From positions 1 to 47,935 of the forward strand of contig JAQSWU010000008.1 in the NCBI GenBank assembly GCA_029266475.1: a DNA stretch of 47,935 nucleotides, read 5' to 3'. The DNA comes from Rickettsiaceae bacterium. GTDB taxonomy: Bacteria > Pseudomonadota > Alphaproteobacteria > Rickettsiales > Rickettsiaceae. Positions 44,847 to 47,935 of the stretch are shown here, piece by piece; position 1 is the stretch's first letter; the number at the start of each line of letters is the position of its first letter. Made by a program: the position numbers and the translations under genes. The notes beneath the pieces were generated by a model that made no database searches, was not told where the DNA came from, and saw only the letters and a list, made by a program, of their open reading frames with translations.

Positions 44847-45218
44847 ATGCCTACAAATAATCAATTGGTTAGATTTGGAAGAACGCAAAAAGTTAGAAAG
44901 ACAAAGTCTCCAGCGCTCAAAGGTAATCCTTTTGCTAAGGGAGTTTGTGTAATAGTAAAGACTGTTACGCCTAAGAAGCCTAACTCGGCGTTACGTAAAA
45001 TAGCAAGGGTAAGACTTAGTACAGGTTACTATGTTAATGCCTATATACCTGGTGAAGGTCATAACCTACAAGAGCACTCAACAGTGCTAGTAAGAGGTGG
45101 TAGGGTTCCGGATCTGCCTGGTGTTCGTTATCATATAGTACGTGGTGCGTATGATACGCAAGGCGTAAAAAATCGTAAGCAAGGCCGTTCTAGATACGGT
45201 GCTAAGCGTCCTAAATAA
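44847..45218 (+). CDS. rpsL: 30S ribosomal protein S12
   Basis: A 123-residue S12. [12 protein letters not shown] opens the protein, and [17 protein letters not shown] (41-57) contains the lysine at which streptomycin-resistance changes arise (wild type here). [19 protein letters not shown] and [18 protein letters not shown] complete the signature. S12 helps control decoding accuracy. The N-terminal third ([20 protein letters not shown]) differs from the common KSKVPALEACPQKRGVC form, as in other Rickettsiales-like sequences. First gene of the str operon. Confidence 0.98.
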   Translation: MPTNNQLVRFGRTQKVRKTKSPALKGNPFAKGVCVIVKTVTPKKPNSALRKIARVRLSTGYYVNAYIPGEGHNLQEHSTVLVRGGRVPDLPGVRYHIVRGAYDTQGVKNRKQGRSRYGAKRPK

Positions 45219-45240
45219 ATAATAAAGTGAGGGTTGTTTC

Positions 45241-45729
45241 ATGTCACGTCGTCATGCAGCAGAAAGAAGAGAAGTAAGTCCAGACGTTAAGTTTGGTAGT
45301 GTTTTGGTAACTAAGTTTATCAATAAGATAATGGAAAGGGGTAAAAAAGCTCAAGCTGAAAAGATTGTTTATGGTGCGTTCGCAAGGATCGAAAGTAAGC
45401 ATAAGCTTAATGGCTATGAGGCTTTTACCAGTGCTCTGAGTAACGTAAAGCCTAACCTTGAGGTTACATCTGTAAGGGTCGGTGGTGCAAACTACCAAGT
45501 GCCATCGGTTGTTGATGAGCGTAGAGGAAGTACTCTTGCTATTAGATGGCTTATTGATATTGCTAGAAAGAGACCTGAGAGAACAATGGCAGATAAGCTT
45601 GCAGAAGAATTATTTGAAGCTGCAAATAACAGAGGCGCTGCTATAAAAAAGAGAGAAGACACGCATAAAATGGCTGAAGCTAATAAAGCTTTCTCGCACT
45701 TCAGTCCTAAAAAAACTAAAGGTTACTAA
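45241..45729 (+). CDS. rpsG: 30S ribosomal protein S7
   Basis: A 162-residue S7, about six longer than the common 156. [20 protein letters not shown] is the family start and [20 protein letters not shown] is the conserved rRNA-binding loop. It nucleates assembly of the 30S head. GAGGG precedes ATG 45241 by 7 nt. Operon spacing is 22 nt from rpsL and 3 nt to fusA. Confidence 0.98.
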   Translation: MSRRHAAERREVSPDVKFGSVLVTKFINKIMERGKKAQAEKIVYGAFARIESKHKLNGYEAFTSALSNVKPNLEVTSVRVGGANYQVPSVVDERRGSTLAIRWLIDIARKRPERTMADKLAEELFEAANNRGAAIKKREDTHKMAEANKAFSHFSPKKTKGY

Positions 45730-45732
45730 ATT

Positions 45733-47811
45733 ATGTCTGAAGTTATTAAAGTTGATCTTAAAGATGTCCGCAATATTGGTATCTGCGCTCACATTGATGC
45801 TGGTAAAACTACTACCACAGAAAGGATTCTGTATTACACAGGGAAGTCATATAAGATAGGTGAAGTGCACGAAGGTGCTGCAACTATGGACTGGATGGAA
45901 CAAGAGCAGGAAAGAGGTATTACCATTACTTCTGCTGCAACAACGTGCTTCTGGAATGGTAAAAGGATCAATATTATCGATACACCTGGTCACGTAGATT
46001 TCACAATTGAAGTTGAGAGATCTCTAAAAGTTCTTGATGGTGCAGTTGCAGTTTTCGATGGTGTAGCAGGTGTAGAACCGCAATCAGAGACTGTATGGCG
46101 TCAAGCAGATAAATATAGAGTTCCGCGTATTTGTTTTGTAAACAAAATGGACAGAATGGGTGCTAACTTCTTTAGATGCGTGCAAATGATTAAAGATAGG
46201 CTTGGTACTACTCCACTCGTTACTCAAATACCTGTAGGTCTTGAAGATCAGTTTAAGGGCTTGGTTGATCTTATTAAAATGAAGGCGATCATTTGGAAAG
46301 ACGAATCTTTGGGTGCTGAATTTTCTTACGAAGAAATTCCTGCTGATATGAAAGATGAAGCTGAAGAATATAGATTAAAGCTTCTCGAAACAGCGGTTGA
46401 AGCTGATGATGCGATTTTAGAGAAATATTTAGGCGGCGAAGAGCCAACTGAAGAGGAGCTTAAGGCTTGTATTAAGAAGGGTACATTAAAAGGTACATTT
46501 GTGCCGGTATTATGCGGTAGTGCATTTAAGAATAAAGGTGTTCAGCCGTTACTTGATGCAGTAATAGATTATTTACCTTCACCACTTGATATAGGAACAG
46601 TTAAAGGTATTGACCTTAAGACAGAAGAACAAATTGAAAGAAAGCGTACAGAGAGTGAGCCTTTTGCAGCTCTTGCTTTCAAAATTATGAACGATCCGTT
46701 TGTAGGTTCTCTAACATTTATCAGAATTTATTCTGGTAAATTGCAAGCAGGTACTACAGTTATTAATACTGTTAAGGATGAGAAAGAGCGTATTGGTAGA
46801 ATGCTGCTTATGCATGCTAACAATAGAGAAGATATAAAAGAAGCAAGAGCTGGAGATATTGTAGCGCTTGCTGGGCTTAAGAATACTACAACAGGTGATA
46901 CATTATGCTCGCCAGAAAGTTTAGTAGTTCTTGAAAGAATGGAATTCCCTGAGCCGGTTATCGAGCTTGCGGTTGAGCCAAAATCTACAGCCGATCAAGA
47001 GAAAATGTCTATGGCATTATCAAGACTTGCTGCAGAAGATCCATCACTCAGAGTTGCGACCGATAGAGAAACAGGTCAAACAGTTATTAAAGGAATGGGT
47101 GAGCTTCATCTAGAGATTATTATCGATAGAATGAGGAGAGAATTCAAAGTCGAAGCAAATGTTGGTGCGCCTCAAGTGGCTTATCGTGAAACAATCACGA
47201 AGAAAGCAGATGTTGACTATACCCACAAAAAACAATCAGGCGGTGCGGGTCAATTTGCTAGAGTTAAAATTACATTCGAACCGTTAGAGCCAGGTTCAAA
47301 CTTCCAGTTTGAAAGTAAGATCGTTGGTGGTTCTGTACCAAAAGAGTTTATCCCAGGTGTGGAAAAAGGCTTAGAAGCAATTAAAGAAACAGGAGTCGTT
47401 GCTGGCTATCCAGTAATTGACTTTAAAGCAACCTTAATTGATGGTGCTTTCCACGACGTTGACTCAAGCGTACTTGCATTCGAAATTGCAGCTAAAGCAG
47501 CTTTCAAAGAAGGTATGGCGAAAGCGTCTCCAAAATTACTTGAACCTGTAATGAAAGTTGAGGTTGTAACACCTGATGAATATATGGGTGACGTGATTGG
47601 TGACCTTAATAGTAGACGTGGTCAAGTTCTAGGTATGGATCCAAGAGGTAACGCGCAGGTTATCCTTGCTAATGTTCCGCTATCAGAAATGTTTGGCTAC
47701 GTTAATACTTTAAGATCTTTATCACAAGGTCGTGCGCAATATAGCATGGTATTCTCTCACTATAGTGAAGTACCTCAACATGTTGCGGATAATATTAAAT
47801 CTAAAATTTAA
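45733..47811 (+). CDS. fusA: Elongation factor G
   Basis: A 692-residue translocation GTPase of standard length. G1 is AHIDAGKTT (19-27), G2 includes [12 protein letters not shown]3 is DTPGHVDF (83-90) and G4 is NKMD (137-140). Domain IV has the [13 protein letters not shown] region and domain V the [15 protein letters not shown] block. It translocates tRNAs and mRNA, and acts in ribosome recycling. The start lies 3 nt after rpsG. Confidence 0.98.
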   Translation: MSEVIKVDLKDVRNIGICAHIDAGKTTTTERILYYTGKSYKIGEVHEGAATMDWMEQEQERGITITSAATTCFWNGKRINIIDTPGHVDFTIEVERSLKVLDGAVAVFDGVAGVEPQSETVWRQADKYRVPRICFVNKMDRMGANFFRCVQMIKDRLGTTPLVTQIPVGLEDQFKGLVDLIKMKAIIWKDESLGAEFSYEEIPADMKDEAEEYRLKLLETAVEADDAILEKYLGGEEPTEEELKACIKKGTLKGTFVPVLCGSAFKNKGVQPLLDAVIDYLPSPLDIGTVKGIDLKTEEQIERKRTESEPFAALAFKIMNDPFVGSLTFIRIYSGKLQAGTTVINTVKDEKERIGRMLLMHANNREDIKEARAGDIVALAGLKNTTTGDTLCSPESLVVLERMEFPEPVIELAVEPKSTADQEKMSMALSRLAAEDPSLRVATDRETGQTVIKGMGELHLEIIIDRMRREFKVEANVGAPQVAYRETITKKADVDYTHKKQSGGAGQFARVKITFEPLEPGSNFQFESKIVGGSVPKEFIPGVEKGLEAIKETGVVAGYPVIDFKATLIDGAFHDVDSSVLAFEIAAKAAFKEGMAKASPKLLEPVMKVEVVTPDEYMGDVIGDLNSRRGQVLGMDPRGNAQVILANVPLSEMFGYVNTLRSLSQGRAQYSMVFSHYSEVPQHVADNIKSKI

Positions 47812-47840
47812 ATTAAACATCTAAATAAGGGGTAATTACT

Positions 47841-47935
47841 ATGGGTAAGGAGAAGTTTGTAAGGAATAAGCCGCACGTAAATATTGGGACAATTGGTCAC
47901 GTTGACCATGGTAAGACGTCGTTGACTGCGGCGAT
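47841..47935 (+). CDS. tuf: Elongation factor Tu (3' truncated by window end)
   Basis: ATG 47841, with AAGGGG upstream, opens [20 protein letters not shown] and then [10 protein letters not shown]. The G1 loop GHVDHGKT is intact. EF-Tu delivers aminoacyl-tRNAs. Only about 31 codons are inside the window; position after fusA is the normal str-operon order. Confidence 0.97.
   Translation, partial: MGKEKFVRNKPHVNIGTIGHVDHGKTSLTAA

Overview
The window looks like part of the chromosome of an AT-rich, obligately host-associated alphaproteobacterium of the Rickettsiales. A flagellated lineage such as Midichloriaceae/Jidaibacter is the best guess. The reasons are the very low GC, long AT-rich gaps, an NDUFA12-type complex I gene next to an mlaD-type gene (an alphaproteobacterial order), a lone TAXI binding protein, many secondary transporters and several repeat-bearing proteins of unknown family. 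Unlike Rickettsia itself, it carries a flagellin, a chemoreceptor and sigma-54. The organism is an inference from gene content; no 16S rRNA is present.

Layout. 1-5000: end of an unknown gene, exodeoxyribonuclease III, tRNA-Ala(GGC), an FkbM-like methyltransferase gene bracketed by two copies of the tRNA 3' end, and a 734-residue protein with a duplicated domain. 5000-7900: Na+/solute symporter (minus), rplU-rpmA with promoter and terminator, a Nudix hydrolase. 8000-13200: a tight plus-strand run of emrA-like, emrB-like, mrpE, mrpF, exported glutathione peroxidase and a UbiH-family hydroxylase. 13200-17000 (minus): universal stress protein with an orphan TAXI binding protein, a GltP/DctA symporter and a PAP2 phosphatase. 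17100-21160 (plus): a six-gene run of PhnP-like hydrolase, trpS, rnhA, NDUFA12-like, mlaD-like and mdh. 21160-22200: almost gene-free, with one likely 45-residue gene and a G-tract repeat.

22200-32400 is an accessory-looking stretch: serine hydrolase with an MsrQ-like cytochrome, a divergent dicarboxylate/amino acid symporter with a possible ATT start, an exported D-amino-acid-oxidase-like flavoprotein whose segments are circularly permuted, a PAP2 gene cut by an in-frame TGA, a NADAR-domain protein with two C-terminal repeats, a DUF4424 protein, and a winged-helix regulator coupled to alaX. 32700-36500: tRNA-Ser(GCT), rho, a small three-repeat protein, nhaA. 36700-43900 is motility related: chemoreceptor, rpoN and a 1002-residue flagellin with a duplicated central unit. 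44200-47935: cold-shock protein and the str operon rpsL-rpsG-fusA-tuf, cut by the window end.

Points for follow-up: the tRNA-end duplication around the methyltransferase; the permuted flavoprotein; the NADAR fusion; the three-motif protein; the very large flagellin; and a dispersed intergenic repeat, present three times, built around a run of eight or nine Cs flanked by T runs.
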